Notes: generated by a model not told the origin, from the sequence alone. A stretch of DNA of 15,549 nucleotides from a bacterium (GCA_035371905.1 DAORXQ010000034.1:1-15549); one strand, 5' to 3'; positions 1 through 7,389 are shown, numbered from the stretch's first letter. Numbers and translations are program-made.

Positions 1-1
1 A

Positions 2-946
2 TTTGTGGGTATGGTAAGCATTCAGCAGACGAATTTTGACATAACAAATCCTCCAAAATTTATTGGAGGCGGACAGAAAATTTCTTTATCTTTTGAAATA
101 GGTACAGTTGCAAAAAATTACATGTTCAGTTTTACAGAACCATATTTATTTGATAGACCCATTTATATCGGACCTGATATTTACAGATTGGAAAGAAACT
201 GGGATGACTGGGATACAACTTCTACTGGTTTTGATCTGCGGATTGGCAGAAAATGGGAAAATTTTAATCTTGGATTTAAATTATTGAGTGAAAATGTAAA
301 CCTTTATGACATACAAATACCCTCTATAATTTCTCAGGAGGGCAAAAAGAGAAAAAATAGTATTACAACATATCTTACATATTCTAATCTTGATAGTGAC
401 ATGTTCCCAACAAAAGGAGATAAAGTTAGGTTGTCTTTAGAATATGCAGGACTTGGAGGAGATATTGATTTTACAAAAACAACCTTGGAAAATAATTTTT
501 ATTATCCATTGAAAAATTTTATATTTCACAGTAAGACAATGGTTGGATATATAAATAAAGATTATGACGAAATACCAATTTACGAAAGATTTTTTGGAGG
601 AGGGATTGGAACAGTCAGAGGTTATGTAGAGAGAAGTTTAGGACCAAAAGAAATAGATTCAGAAGGAGTTGTTCATTATCTGGGAGGAAAATTTATTTTT
701 GCACAAAATTTTGAAATGATGTATCCTTTATATAAAGACGTTTTATATGGAATAGGTTTTTTTGATATAGGTAATGTAGATAAGGACTGGAGTTTTAGTA
801 ATTTAAAGAAAGGTATAGGAGCGGGAATAAGAGTAAATATTCCATTTTTCAACGCTCCAGTTGAAATATATTACGGTTATGCACTTGATGCTGAAGAAGG
901 AGAACCGAAAGGCAGAATTCATATAGGAATGAGTTTTGGTTTTTAA
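2..946 (+). CDS. bamA: Outer-membrane assembly factor BamA (Omp85), C-terminal barrel part; 5' end outside window
   Basis: This is the C-terminal beta-barrel of an Omp85/BamA protein, the outer-membrane channel that folds and inserts other barrel proteins. The frame is already open at base 2, so the visible 314 or so residues lack the N-terminal POTRA domains that BamA carries; the GTG at base 5 is not a real start. Alternating amphipathic strands fill the sequence. The conserved loop-6 motif appears as GTVRGY (family V/I-RGY/F), a late FEMMYPL strand matches the family, and the chain ends in phenylalanine (MSFGF), the usual C-terminal signal of barrel proteins. The next gene, ompH/skp, follows after 20 bases, a classical bamA-skp-lpxD order. 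TamA or another Omp85 paralogue is possible but this neighbourhood favours BamA. Confidence 0.9.
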   Translation, partial: FVGMVSIQQTNFDITNPPKFIGGGQKISLSFEIGTVAKNYMFSFTEPYLFDRPIYIGPDIYRLERNWDDWDTTSTGFDLRIGRKWENFNLGFKLLSENVNLYDIQIPSIISQEGKKRKNSITTYLTYSNLDSDMFPTKGDKVRLSLEYAGLGGDIDFTKTTLENNFYYPLKNFIFHSKTMVGYINKDYDEIPIYERFFGGGIGTVRGYVERSLGPKEIDSEGVVHYLGGKFIFAQNFEMMYPLYKDVLYGIGFFDIGNVDKDWSFSNLKKGIGAGIRVNIPFFNAPVEIYYGYALDAEEGEPKGRIHIGMSFGF

Positions 947-951
947 AAAGA

Positions 952-959
952 AAGGAGGA
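952..959 (+). promoter_or_regulatory. Strong ribosome binding site for ompH/skp
   Basis: AAAGGAGG lies seven bases before a GTG codon at 967. It is the best Shine-Dalgarno match in the operon and fixes GTG 967 as the ompH start, which is also where the signal peptide begins. Confidence 0.75.
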
Positions 960-966
960 AAGTAAA

Positions 967-1458
967 GTGAAAAAGATTTTAGTTTTTTTGGGTTTTATGT
1001 GTATGGGATTGCTGGCTCAGAGCGGGAAAATAGGATATGTGGATATTAAGAAGGTTTTTGATAATTATGATGAAGCAAAGAAAACAGAAGAGAAGTTTAA
1101 GAAGGAGATTGACGAAGCACAGAAAAATCTTGACAAATTGCAGGATGAAGTAAAAAAAATGCAGGAGGATTATGAAAAAAAGAAAAGCATGATGAAACCG
1201 GAAGAGCAGACAAAAAAGGAGAATGAGATAAAGGCAAAAGTACAGGAATTATCAAAGAAATGGATGGAAACAAAGCAAAAACTTGATGATAGGGGAAAAG
1301 AACTTGAAAATCAGATATTTGAAGATATCAAAAAAGCAATAGCTGACTATGCAAAGAAGAATGGTTTTTCTATGGTAGTTGACTCAAGATTGATTCTTTA
1401 CGGAGAAAGTGCGGTTGATTTAACTGATGAAGTTATAAAACTCATAAATAAAAAATGA
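967..1458 (+). CDS. skp: OmpH/Skp-family periplasmic chaperone
   Basis: A 163-residue periplasmic chaperone of the Skp/OmpH family, which holds unfolded outer-membrane proteins on their way to BamA. It starts with GTG behind a strong ribosome site. The N-terminus is a signal peptide (MKK, then a hydrophobic stretch, cleavage probably near residues 18-20 after LLAQ). The mature start GKIGYVDIKKVF is the typical OmpH opening. Residues about 35-120 are highly charged (K/E/Q) and predicted to form the long coiled-coil tentacles; the C-terminal strand (GFSMVVDSRLILY) closes the body domain. Length is normal. Its stop overlaps the lpxD start by four bases (ATGA), so translation is likely coupled. 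A cysteine in the signal region is not in a clear lipobox. Confidence 0.9.
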   Translation: MKKILVFLGFMCMGLLAQSGKIGYVDIKKVFDNYDEAKKTEEKFKKEIDEAQKNLDKLQDEVKKMQEDYEKKKSMMKPEEQTKKENEIKAKVQELSKKWMETKQKLDDRGKELENQIFEDIKKAIADYAKKNGFSMVVDSRLILYGESAVDLTDEVIKLINKK

Positions 1459-2489
1459 ATATGAAAGCTAAAGAAGTTGCAAAAATAATAGATGGAAAAG
1501 TTATAGGTGATGAAAATATAACTATTACAGGTGTTTCCGGTATAAAAGAAGCAAAACAAGGGGATTTAACTTTTATAGCAAACAAAAAATATAAAAATCT
1601 TCTTTACACGACAAAGGCATCTGCTGTAATAGTTGGACCTGATATAAATAATTCTGTAAGTACAACTTTAATTCAGGTAGAAAATCCTTCAATTGCTTTT
1701 GCAAAAATTATGTCTCTTGTAGGTCCAGAACCTATAGTTTTTCCTTCTGGTATCCATCCAACAGCAATAATAGGAAAAAATGTTTTTCTTGGAAAGGATG
1801 TATCAATTCAACCCTATGCAGTAATAGAGGATTATGTAAAAATAGGTGATAGAACTGTAATCGGAGCAGGTGTTTACATCGGACATTATACAGAAATTGG
1901 CTATGATTGTTTGATTTATCCAAAAGTTGTTATAAGAGAAAGGATTAAAATAGGGAATAGAGTCATAATACATCCTGGAACAGTTATAGGTGGAGATGGA
2001 TTTGGTTTTGCAACAGTCAAAGGAGTTCATCATAAAATTCCTCAAATAGGAACTGTTGAAATAGGCGATGATGTTGAAATTGGTTCAAATGTTACAATTG
2101 ATAGAGCAAGATTTGATAAGACATACATAGGAAATGGAGTGAAAATAGATAACCTTGTCCAGATTGCCCATAATGTTTATATAGGTGATAATTCAATCAT
2201 TGTTGCTCAGGTGGGTATTTCTGGAAGTACTGTAATAGGTAAAAATGTAATAATTGCAGGTCAGGCAGGTATAATAGGGCATATAACAGTTGGAGATAAT
2301 GCAGTAATAGGAGGTAAAGCAGGGGTTACAAAAAATGTTCCTCCAAATACCCATGTTACAGGTTTTCCTGCAAGAGAAAAATGGGAAGATATGAGATTTC
2401 AGGCATATATGAGAAAGATTCCTGAATTAATAGAGAAAATCAAAGAACTTGAAGAAAAAATTGAAAAATTAGAAAAGAAAAATGGATAA
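1455..2489 (+). CDS. lpxD: UDP-3-O-acylglucosamine N-acyltransferase LpxD
   Basis: LpxD adds the second 3-hydroxyacyl chain, from acyl-ACP, to the 2-amino group of UDP-3-O-acyl-glucosamine, the third step of lipid A synthesis in the cytoplasm. The 344-residue protein has the N-terminal uridine-binding domain (residues 1-100, GDLTFIANKKY), a long run of left-handed beta-helix hexapeptides (about 100-310, [I/V]G repeats) and a charged C-terminal helix. The catalytic histidine is visible at residue 239 in QIAHNV, matching E. coli His239. GIIGHITVGD and GFPAREKWE near the end are also typical. ATG 1455 overlaps the ompH stop; an ATG at 1461 is a possible alternative. The 3' end overlaps lpxC by eight bases. 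Confidence 0.96.
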   Translation: MNMKAKEVAKIIDGKVIGDENITITGVSGIKEAKQGDLTFIANKKYKNLLYTTKASAVIVGPDINNSVSTTLIQVENPSIAFAKIMSLVGPEPIVFPSGIHPTAIIGKNVFLGKDVSIQPYAVIEDYVKIGDRTVIGAGVYIGHYTEIGYDCLIYPKVVIRERIKIGNRVIIHPGTVIGGDGFGFATVKGVHHKIPQIGTVEIGDDVEIGSNVTIDRARFDKTYIGNGVKIDNLVQIAHNVYIGDNSIIVAQVGISGSTVIGKNVIIAGQAGIIGHITVGDNAVIGGKAGVTKNVPPNTHVTGFPAREKWEDMRFQAYMRKIPELIEKIKELEEKIEKLEKKNG

Positions 2490-3801
2490 ATTTCAGAAAA
2501 CGATTGAAAAAGAAGTGGGTATTGATGGGGTGGGACTCCATACAGGTGAAAAAAGCAGGATTATTTTAAAACCTGCTCCACCAAATACAGGTATTATATT
2601 TATAAGAAAAGACATAGAAGATAGTGAACCAATAAAAGTTGATATAGAAAATCTCCTTGATACAAACAAATTCCCAAGAAGAACATCAATTGGTAATGAA
2701 AAACTTCAAATCCATACAATAGAACATTTACTTTCAGCACTTTATGCCATGGAGATTGATAATATTTTTGTTGAAATTTATGGAAGTGAGTGTCCCGGTC
2801 TTGATGGAAGTTGTGTTGGATTTGTTGATTTGATAAAAAAGGGAGGAATAAGGGAATATCAGGAAGAAAAAGATGTATTTTATTTAAAGGAGCCAATTTA
2901 CATTTCAGAAAACAGTTCTCATATAATTGCTCTTCCATCTAAGGAATTCAGGATTTCCTATACACTTGATTATCCAAATACTCTTATAAATTCTCAATTC
3001 GCCTCATTTGTTATTAATCCAGAAATCTATGAAAAAGAAATATCTCCTGCAAGGACCTTTTGTCTTAAAGAAGAAATTGATGTATTGAGAAATATGGGAC
3101 TGGGTAAAGGTTCTACATATCAAAATACACTAATTATTGATAAAGATAAAGTTATAAACAACGAATTCCGATTTCAGGATGAACCGGTAAGACATAAAAT
3201 TTCTGACCTGATAGGAGATATTGCCTTGCTTGGGAAATATCTTTTTGCACATATTATCGGAATTAAGAGTGGTCATTCAATAAATACAAAATTAATAAGA
3301 AAAATAAAAGAACTTATAAGAAAAGAAAAAATAAGTGGAGTTGCTTCTCCTGTTTATGCTACCGTTTCAAGTACTCAACTTGAAATTGAAGATATAGAAA
3401 AAGTAATTCCTCATAGATATCCTTTCTTACTCATTGATAAAATACTGGAAATTAACGAAAATAAAGCAGTTGGTATAAAAAATGTCACCATAAATGAATG
3501 GTTTTTTGAAGGACATTTCCCTGGTAAACCTATTATGCCCGGTGTTTTAATAATTGAAGCGATGGCGCAGGTTGGTGGTGTTCTGATGTTAAGTAAAGAA
3601 GAAAATAAAGGGAAACTTGCCTATTTTATGAGTGTTGATAGAGTAAAATTTAGAAGGACAGTAAGACCGGGAGACCAGTTAATTCTTGAAGTTGAGGTTG
3701 TAAAATTAAAGAGTAAGGTTGGGCAGATTCAGGGCAGGGCTTATGTAGATGGTAAAATTGCCGCAGAAGCACTTTTAATGTTTACAGTGGTTGAGCCATA
3801 A
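2482..3801 (+). CDS. lpxC: Bifunctional LpxC deacetylase / FabZ dehydratase fusion
   Basis: A 439-residue fusion. Residues 1-300 are LpxC, the zinc deacetylase that removes acetate from UDP-3-O-acyl-GlcNAc, the committed step of lipid A synthesis. Zinc ligands are visible as His82 (IEHLLSAL), His238 and Asp242 (RHKISDLIGD), with general-base Glu81 and the GHSIN histidine at 265. Residues 303-439 are FabZ, the 3-hydroxyacyl-ACP dehydratase: VIPHRYPFLLID opens it, and the catalytic pair is His345 (FEGHFPG) and Glu359 (LIIEAMAQ). The fusion joins the enzyme that commits acyl chains to lipid A with one that draws the same hydroxyacyl-ACP into phospholipid synthesis. It is known in Bacteroidetes and several uncultivated lineages. 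The gene overlaps lpxD by eight bases. Confidence 0.96.
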   Translation: MDKFQKTIEKEVGIDGVGLHTGEKSRIILKPAPPNTGIIFIRKDIEDSEPIKVDIENLLDTNKFPRRTSIGNEKLQIHTIEHLLSALYAMEIDNIFVEIYGSECPGLDGSCVGFVDLIKKGGIREYQEEKDVFYLKEPIYISENSSHIIALPSKEFRISYTLDYPNTLINSQFASFVINPEIYEKEISPARTFCLKEEIDVLRNMGLGKGSTYQNTLIIDKDKVINNEFRFQDEPVRHKISDLIGDIALLGKYLFAHIIGIKSGHSINTKLIRKIKELIRKEKISGVASPVYATVSSTQLEIEDIEKVIPHRYPFLLIDKILEINENKAVGIKNVTINEWFFEGHFPGKPIMPGVLIIEAMAQVGGVLMLSKEENKGKLAYFMSVDRVKFRRTVRPGDQLILEVEVVKLKSKVGQIQGRAYVDGKIAAEALLMFTVVEP

Positions 3802-3802
3802 A

Positions 3803-4582
3803 ATGAAAAGAATCCATCCAACAGCAATTATATCACCAGAGGTTGAAATTGGTGAAGATGTTGAAATAGGTCCTTATGCAATTATTGAAGGAAATGTTAA
3901 AATCAGAAATGGATGTGTAATAGGTCCTTTTGTTCACATTCAGGGTTATACAGAAATAGGAGAAAATAACAGAATTTTTACAGGAGCAATAGTTGGAAGT
4001 ATACCACAGGATTTGAAATATAAAGGAGAGATAACATATTTAAGAATCGGCAAAAACAATACAATAAGAGAATTTGTAACAATAAATCCTGGAACTTCAA
4101 AAGGAGAAGAAACCAGAATTGGAGACAATAATTTAATAATGGCTTACTGTCATATTGCTCATAACTGTATAATCAAAAATAATGTTATAATGGCAAATTA
4201 TGCTGCTTTAGCAGGACATGTAATAGTTGATGACTATGCCATTATAGGTGGACTTACAGGTGTTCATCAATTCTGTAAAATAGGCAAACACTCAATAATA
4301 GGTGGTGCTTCAAAAGTTACAATGGATATATTACCTTATATTATAGCAGATGGTCATCCTGCAAAACCCTGTGGAATAAATGTTGTCGGACTTAGAAGAA
4401 GAAATTTCCCAAAGGAGAAAATAGAAATTCTGGAAAAAGCATACAAAATTATTTTCAGGTCTGGATTGAATACTTCTGATGCATTGGAAAAACTTGAAGA
4501 AATAAACAATTGTGAAGAAATAAAAGATATAATTGAATTTATAAAGACATCTGAAAGAGGAATTGCAAAAGAAAGAGAATAA
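3803..4582 (+). CDS. lpxA: UDP-N-acetylglucosamine O-acyltransferase LpxA
   Basis: LpxA transfers a 3-hydroxyacyl chain from ACP to the 3-OH of UDP-GlcNAc, the first step of lipid A synthesis. The 259-residue protein (family about 255-265) starts IHPTAII and runs through hexapeptide beta-helix repeats to about residue 185, then an alpha-helical C-terminal domain (GLRRRNFPKEKI). The catalytic histidine is His120 in CHIAHNC, equivalent to E. coli His125; HQFCKIG and ILPYIIADGHPAKPCGIN are standard family blocks. ATG 3803, one base after the lpxC/fabZ stop, is preferred to an in-frame TTG at 3791, because MKRIHPTA matches the usual family start. It abuts lpxI with no spacing. LpxA directly after LpxC-FabZ is typical lipid A clustering. 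Confidence 0.96.
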   Translation: MKRIHPTAIISPEVEIGEDVEIGPYAIIEGNVKIRNGCVIGPFVHIQGYTEIGENNRIFTGAIVGSIPQDLKYKGEITYLRIGKNNTIREFVTINPGTSKGEETRIGDNNLIMAYCHIAHNCIIKNNVIMANYAALAGHVIVDDYAIIGGLTGVHQFCKIGKHSIIGGASKVTMDILPYIIADGHPAKPCGINVVGLRRRNFPKEKIEILEKAYKIIFRSGLNTSDALEKLEEINNCEEIKDIIEFIKTSERGIAKERE

Positions 4583-5356
4583 ATGAAAGAAAATCTTGCA
4601 ATTCTGGTAAGTGATGATTTTTTTTCTGAATATTCATTTTTAAAATTAAAAGAAAAATATAATTTATTCCCCTTTTCCTTTTCAGAATCAGAAAAATTTA
4701 ATGATTCATTTATTGTAAAAGATGCAAATGTCCCTTTATTTTTTGAATTTTTGAAGAAAAACAATATTAAACTCATTTTTTTTGCAGGAAAGGTTAAGGC
4801 GAATTTAGTTTTTGAAAATTTACATCCAACAGCAAAAAATCTTCTATCTCAAATAGGAAAATTGAAACCAGAGGATACCATGAAAAAAATTGCTGATTTT
4901 CTTGAATCTTATGGACTTAAAATAATTCCTCAGACAGATGTTTTTATAGATGAAATTGCAGAGAATAAAGTTTATACATTCCCGCTTACAGATGAAGAAA
5001 TGGAGGATGTAAAAACAGGTCTTTCTGTTCTTGAAGATATTTTAAAACACAGAATAGGACAGTCAGTTATAGTGAAAAACGGTATGATTCTTGGAGTTGA
5101 AGGAATAGAAGGAACAGATGAACTGATAAAAAGAATAGGGAAATACTGTAAAGATTTTGTTTTTGTAAAAGGTTGCAATGAAGATAAAGATACAAGATTT
5201 GATTTACCGACAATAGGGATGGAAACAGTAAAAAATATGAAAATGGCAGGTGGAAAAATTATTGCTGTTAAGTCAGACAAAACGATTATACTTGAAAAAG
5301 ATAAAGTTGTAGAAGAATGTATGAAAAATGAAATAAAATTAATTGGAATAAAATGA
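4583..5356 (+). CDS. lpxI: UDP-2,3-diacylglucosamine pyrophosphatase LpxI
   Basis: LpxI hydrolyses UDP-2,3-diacylglucosamine to lipid X and UMP. It replaces the unrelated LpxH used by E. coli, by attack at the alpha rather than the beta phosphorus. The 257-residue protein has the two LpxI domains. The C-terminal one carries the diagnostic blocks ILGVEGIEGTDELI (about 169-182) and DTRFDLPTIG (203-212). Asp207 in RFDLPT corresponds to the acidic residue required in Caulobacter LpxI (Asp225). The N-terminal domain is more divergent (LAILVSDD, LIFFAGKVK) but ends with the expected TDVFIDE block. The ATG follows the lpxA stop immediately, and its own stop overlaps the next start (ATGA). LpxB, usually adjacent, is not in this window. 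Confidence 0.92.
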   Translation: MKENLAILVSDDFFSEYSFLKLKEKYNLFPFSFSESEKFNDSFIVKDANVPLFFEFLKKNNIKLIFFAGKVKANLVFENLHPTAKNLLSQIGKLKPEDTMKKIADFLESYGLKIIPQTDVFIDEIAENKVYTFPLTDEEMEDVKTGLSVLEDILKHRIGQSVIVKNGMILGVEGIEGTDELIKRIGKYCKDFVFVKGCNEDKDTRFDLPTIGMETVKNMKMAGGKIIAVKSDKTIILEKDKVVEECMKNEIKLIGIK

Positions 5357-6786
5357 AGATAAAAGAAAATTTTGATGAGATTATTTCCTATCTTGAAGAT
5401 TCTTCTAATTTTAGAAAAGGTAAAGCAGATAAAGTATATATTCCTGAAACAGAAAATGAAATTTTTGAGATTCTTGAGATATGCAGAAAAGAAAGAGTTC
5501 CTATAACAGTTTCAGGGGGAGGGACAGGAACAGTTGCAGGAAGAATTCCTGTTTCTGGATATATAATTTCAACCGAAAGTTTTAATAAAATAATTGATAT
5601 AAATAAAGAAAAAAAAATTGCGACTTTGCAGGCAGGTGTAATTGTTGATAATTTTTTAAAAGAAATTGAAAAGGAAGGGCTTTTTTATCCTCCATTTCCC
5701 ACAGAAAGAACTGCTTTTATTGGTGGGAACGTTTCAACAAATGCTTCAGGTGAATACAGTTTTAAATTTGGACCAACAAGAAAATATGTAAAAAGAATAA
5801 AAATGGTACTTACTTCCTGTGATATTATTGAAATAAAAAGAGGAGAAATTTTTGAAAAGGATGGATTTATTGATTATGGAATTTTTAAAGTACCTCTGCC
5901 ATCTTATAGAACCCCTGATGTTAAATGCTCTGCAGGTTATTATTCAAAAGATGGGATGGATGGTATTGATTTAATTATTGGTTCAGAGGGTACTCTCGGA
6001 ATAATTACAGAAGTAGATGTATCCCTAATTGAAAACTTACCGCCGAGATTTATTATGATTTTATTTTTAAAAGACGAAGAGAATATTCCAGAAATCGTAA
6101 GGGAGATAAAAGAAAGGAAAGATGAACTTGAAATTTTTTCATTTGAATTTTTTGATAAAAAATCTCTTCTTTTTTTGAAAGATGACTTTAACTTTATACC
6201 TGAAGATACATGTGCTATTTACATTGAAGCAACAAATGATACAGAAAAAATGGAAAAATGGATTGAAATAGCAGAAAAAATTGGAGTTTTAGATACAGTA
6301 ATAGGAGAGGACATTACAAACTATAAAAAACTCATTGATTTCAGACATAAACTTCCTGAAAATGTTAATGCTTATTTTAAAAAAATAGGAAGTATAAAAA
6401 TTGCGGTTGATGCAGCAGTTCCAGAGGATAAATTTGAAAACTTTTATAGATTTTACAGAAAAATTATGGAAGAAAACAAAGATATTCATACAATACTTTT
6501 TGGACATATAGGAGAAAACCATCTACATTTTAATCTTTTTCCAGTTGATGAAAAACAAAAAGAGAGAGCATATAAAATTTATGAAGAATCAGTAAAAAAA
6601 GCTGTTTATCTTGGTGGAACTGGTTTTGCTGAACACGGAATAGGTAAATTAAAACATAAATATCTTGAAATAATGTATGGAAGGGATGGAATTTTAGATA
6701 TGGTAAAAATAAAAAAAATATTTGACCCTTACTGCATTTTAGGTCTTGACAATATTTTTCCAAAAGAATACCTTAGCCTTGTCTAA
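5353..6786 (+). CDS. FAD-linked oxidase, glycolate oxidase GlcD / D-lactate dehydrogenase family
   Basis: A 477-residue flavoprotein of the PCMH/VAO type that oxidises a 2-hydroxy acid such as glycolate, D-lactate or a longer hydroxy acid. The N-terminal FAD-binding domain shows VSGGGTGTVAGR (53-64), GGNVSTNASGEYSFKFGPTR (124-143) and GSEGTLGIITEV (210-221). The C-terminal substrate domain shows FGHIGENHLHFNLFP (383-397), whose histidines resemble the metal/substrate site of GlcD-like enzymes, and FAEHGIGKLKHKYL (425-438). It lacks the C-terminal Fe-S domain of larger fused forms. ATG 5353 overlaps the lpxI stop (ATGA), so it is probably translated with the lipid A genes, though no known step there needs it. 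The substrate cannot be told from sequence. It ends the operon; no clear terminator follows. Confidence 0.88.
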   Translation: MKIKENFDEIISYLEDSSNFRKGKADKVYIPETENEIFEILEICRKERVPITVSGGGTGTVAGRIPVSGYIISTESFNKIIDINKEKKIATLQAGVIVDNFLKEIEKEGLFYPPFPTERTAFIGGNVSTNASGEYSFKFGPTRKYVKRIKMVLTSCDIIEIKRGEIFEKDGFIDYGIFKVPLPSYRTPDVKCSAGYYSKDGMDGIDLIIGSEGTLGIITEVDVSLIENLPPRFIMILFLKDEENIPEIVREIKERKDELEIFSFEFFDKKSLLFLKDDFNFIPEDTCAIYIEATNDTEKMEKWIEIAEKIGVLDTVIGEDITNYKKLIDFRHKLPENVNAYFKKIGSIKIAVDAAVPEDKFENFYRFYRKIMEENKDIHTILFGHIGENHLHFNLFPVDEKQKERAYKIYEESVKKAVYLGGTGFAEHGIGKLKHKYLEIMYGRDGILDMVKIKKIFDPYCILGLDNIFPKEYLSLV

Positions 6787-6839
6787 CTTCTGAAATCTTG
6801 ACAATTTTCTAAAAATCCCTTATTTATTTTTATAAAAAC

Positions 6840-6868
6840 TTGATAAAAATTTTTAAAAATAGTAAAAT
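6840..6868 (+). promoter_or_regulatory. Sigma-70-type promoter before the first tRNA-Asn fragment
   Basis: TTGATA (6840-6845), 17-base spacer, TAAAAT (6863-6868). The -10 box lies 10 bases upstream of the first base of the tRNA-Asn 5' fragment at 6879, the right geometry for a tRNA promoter. It would now transcribe the broken copy, the GIY-YIG gene and probably the intact tRNA. Another TTGACA sits at 6798-6803 but without a good -10 partner. Confidence 0.55.
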
Positions 6869-6878
6869 AAAATAGTGT

Positions 6879-6960
6879 TCCGGTGTAGCTCAACGGTAGA
6901 GCATCCGCCACTAAAACATTGGCGGACCCGCCAAGTAGTTTGGCGGGGGCGGCTGTTAAC
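6879..6960 (+). pseudogene. tRNA-Asn 5' fragment interrupted by a double hairpin and cut after the anticodon loop
   Basis: This matches the intact tRNA-Asn at 7283-7354 base for base over the acceptor 5' strand (TCCGGTG), D arm and A26 (6879-6903). A 44-nt insert (6904-6947) follows, then the anticodon 5' stem and loop resume (GGCGGCTGTTAAC, 6948-6960). After GTTAAC the homology stops and the leader of the GIY-YIG gene begins, so the 3' half (anticodon 3' stem, T arm, acceptor 3' strand) is missing. It cannot make a tRNA alone. It keeps a good promoter, suggesting it is the original position of the gene and was split here. Confidence 0.8.
6904..6947 (+). repeat. 44-nt double-hairpin insert, copy 1
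   Basis: Two perfect 7-bp stems in tandem: TCCGCCA/TGGCGGA with a 9-nt loop (6904-6926), and CCCGCCA/TGGCGGG with a 7-nt loop (6927-6947). It sits between tRNA positions 26 and 27. Identical copies occupy the same point of two other tRNA-Asn copies (7637-7680, 8010-8053) while the intact tRNA lacks it. It is strikingly GC-rich in an AT-rich window and looks like a palindromic mini-element (REP/MITE-like). Confidence 0.85.
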
Positions 6961-6968
6961 TATTGAAA

Positions 6969-7235
6969 ATGTATTATGTATATGTGATAAAAAGCTTTAA
7001 AAATAGTAGAAGGTATGTAGGTTTTACATCTAAAAATCCAGTAGAGAGATTAAAGGAACATAATAGAGGAAGCAATAAGTGGAGTAGGCAAAATAGACCA
7101 TTTGAATTAATATATTATGAAGAATTTACTGAAAAAGAAAAAGCAAGGAAAAGAGAGAGATTTCTTAAAAGTGGCAAAGGAAGAGAATTTTTAAATAAAA
7201 TAATAAAAAATTCAAATAAAACTTTTAAAAATTAA
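6969..7235 (+). CDS. Small stand-alone GIY-YIG nuclease
   Basis: An 88-residue single-domain GIY-YIG endonuclease (UPF0213/YhbQ-like size). Visible motifs: YYVYVI (2-7, the GIY strand), RYVGFT (15-20, the YIG strand), Arg27 in VERLKEHN and Glu64 in the RKRERFLKSGKG block (60-71), the usual catalytic Tyr/Arg/Glu set. ATG 6969 is preferred; a TTG at 6963 would add two residues. No clear Shine-Dalgarno precedes it, because the leader is the tRNA anticodon loop sequence. Family members nick or cut DNA and many are homing or repair-type nucleases. It lies directly behind a tRNA-Asn fragment with a hairpin insert and 47 bases before an intact tRNA-Asn, so a role in moving that element is plausible but is inference. 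Confidence 0.88.
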   Translation: MYYVYVIKSFKNSRRYVGFTSKNPVERLKEHNRGSNKWSRQNRPFELIYYEEFTEKEKARKRERFLKSGKGREFLNKIIKNSNKTFKN

Positions 7236-7268
7236 ACAAAAAATATAGAAGAATTGAAAAAATTGTGG

Positions 7269-7274
7269 TAAAAT
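7269..7274 (+). promoter_or_regulatory. -10-like box before the intact tRNA-Asn
   Basis: TAAAAT ends nine bases before the intact tRNA, similar to the -10 placement upstream of the fragment at 6879. No matching -35 is present at 16-18 bases (TTGAAA at 7254-7259 is too close), so the tRNA may also depend on read-through from the 6840-6868 promoter. Confidence 0.25.
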
Positions 7275-7282
7275 TATATAGT

Positions 7283-7354
7283 TCCGGTGTAGCTCAACGG
7301 TAGAGCAGGCGGCTGTTAACCGCAAGGTTGTAGGTTCGAATCCTACCACCGGAG
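7283..7354 (+). tRNA. tRNA-Asn (anticodon GTT)
   Basis: A complete 72-nt cloverleaf. The acceptor stem is TCCGGTG (7283-7289) with CACCGGA (7347-7353) and discriminator G 7354. The D stem is GCTC/GAGC with loop AACGGTA. The anticodon stem GGCGG/CCGCA has a G27-A43 mismatch at its base and loop CTGTTAA, anticodon GTT at 7315-7317. The T stem GTAGG/CCTAC carries the standard TTCGAAT loop. CCA is not encoded. This is the only copy in the window able to fold fully and presumably supplies tRNA-Asn. Confidence 0.95.
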
Positions 7355-7389
7355 CTATTTATAAATTTTTTTTGTGGAAGAAAGTAAAA

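Noticed and set aside
4354..4776. Long minus-strand frame across lpxA and lpxI
   Set aside because: Antisense to two clearly conserved genes, with biased Ser/Phe composition typical of a shadow frame.
6904..6947. The 44-nt insert as a tRNA intron
   Set aside because: It lies between positions 26 and 27 instead of the anticodon loop, is far too short for a group I intron, and each tRNA carrying it lacks either its 3' half or a pairing acceptor strand, so no functional spliced product is evident.
7355..7380. T-run with ATTTATAAAT palindrome after the intact tRNA as a terminator
   Set aside because: The palindrome is short and entirely A/T; it may slow polymerase but cannot be called a terminator from sequence alone.
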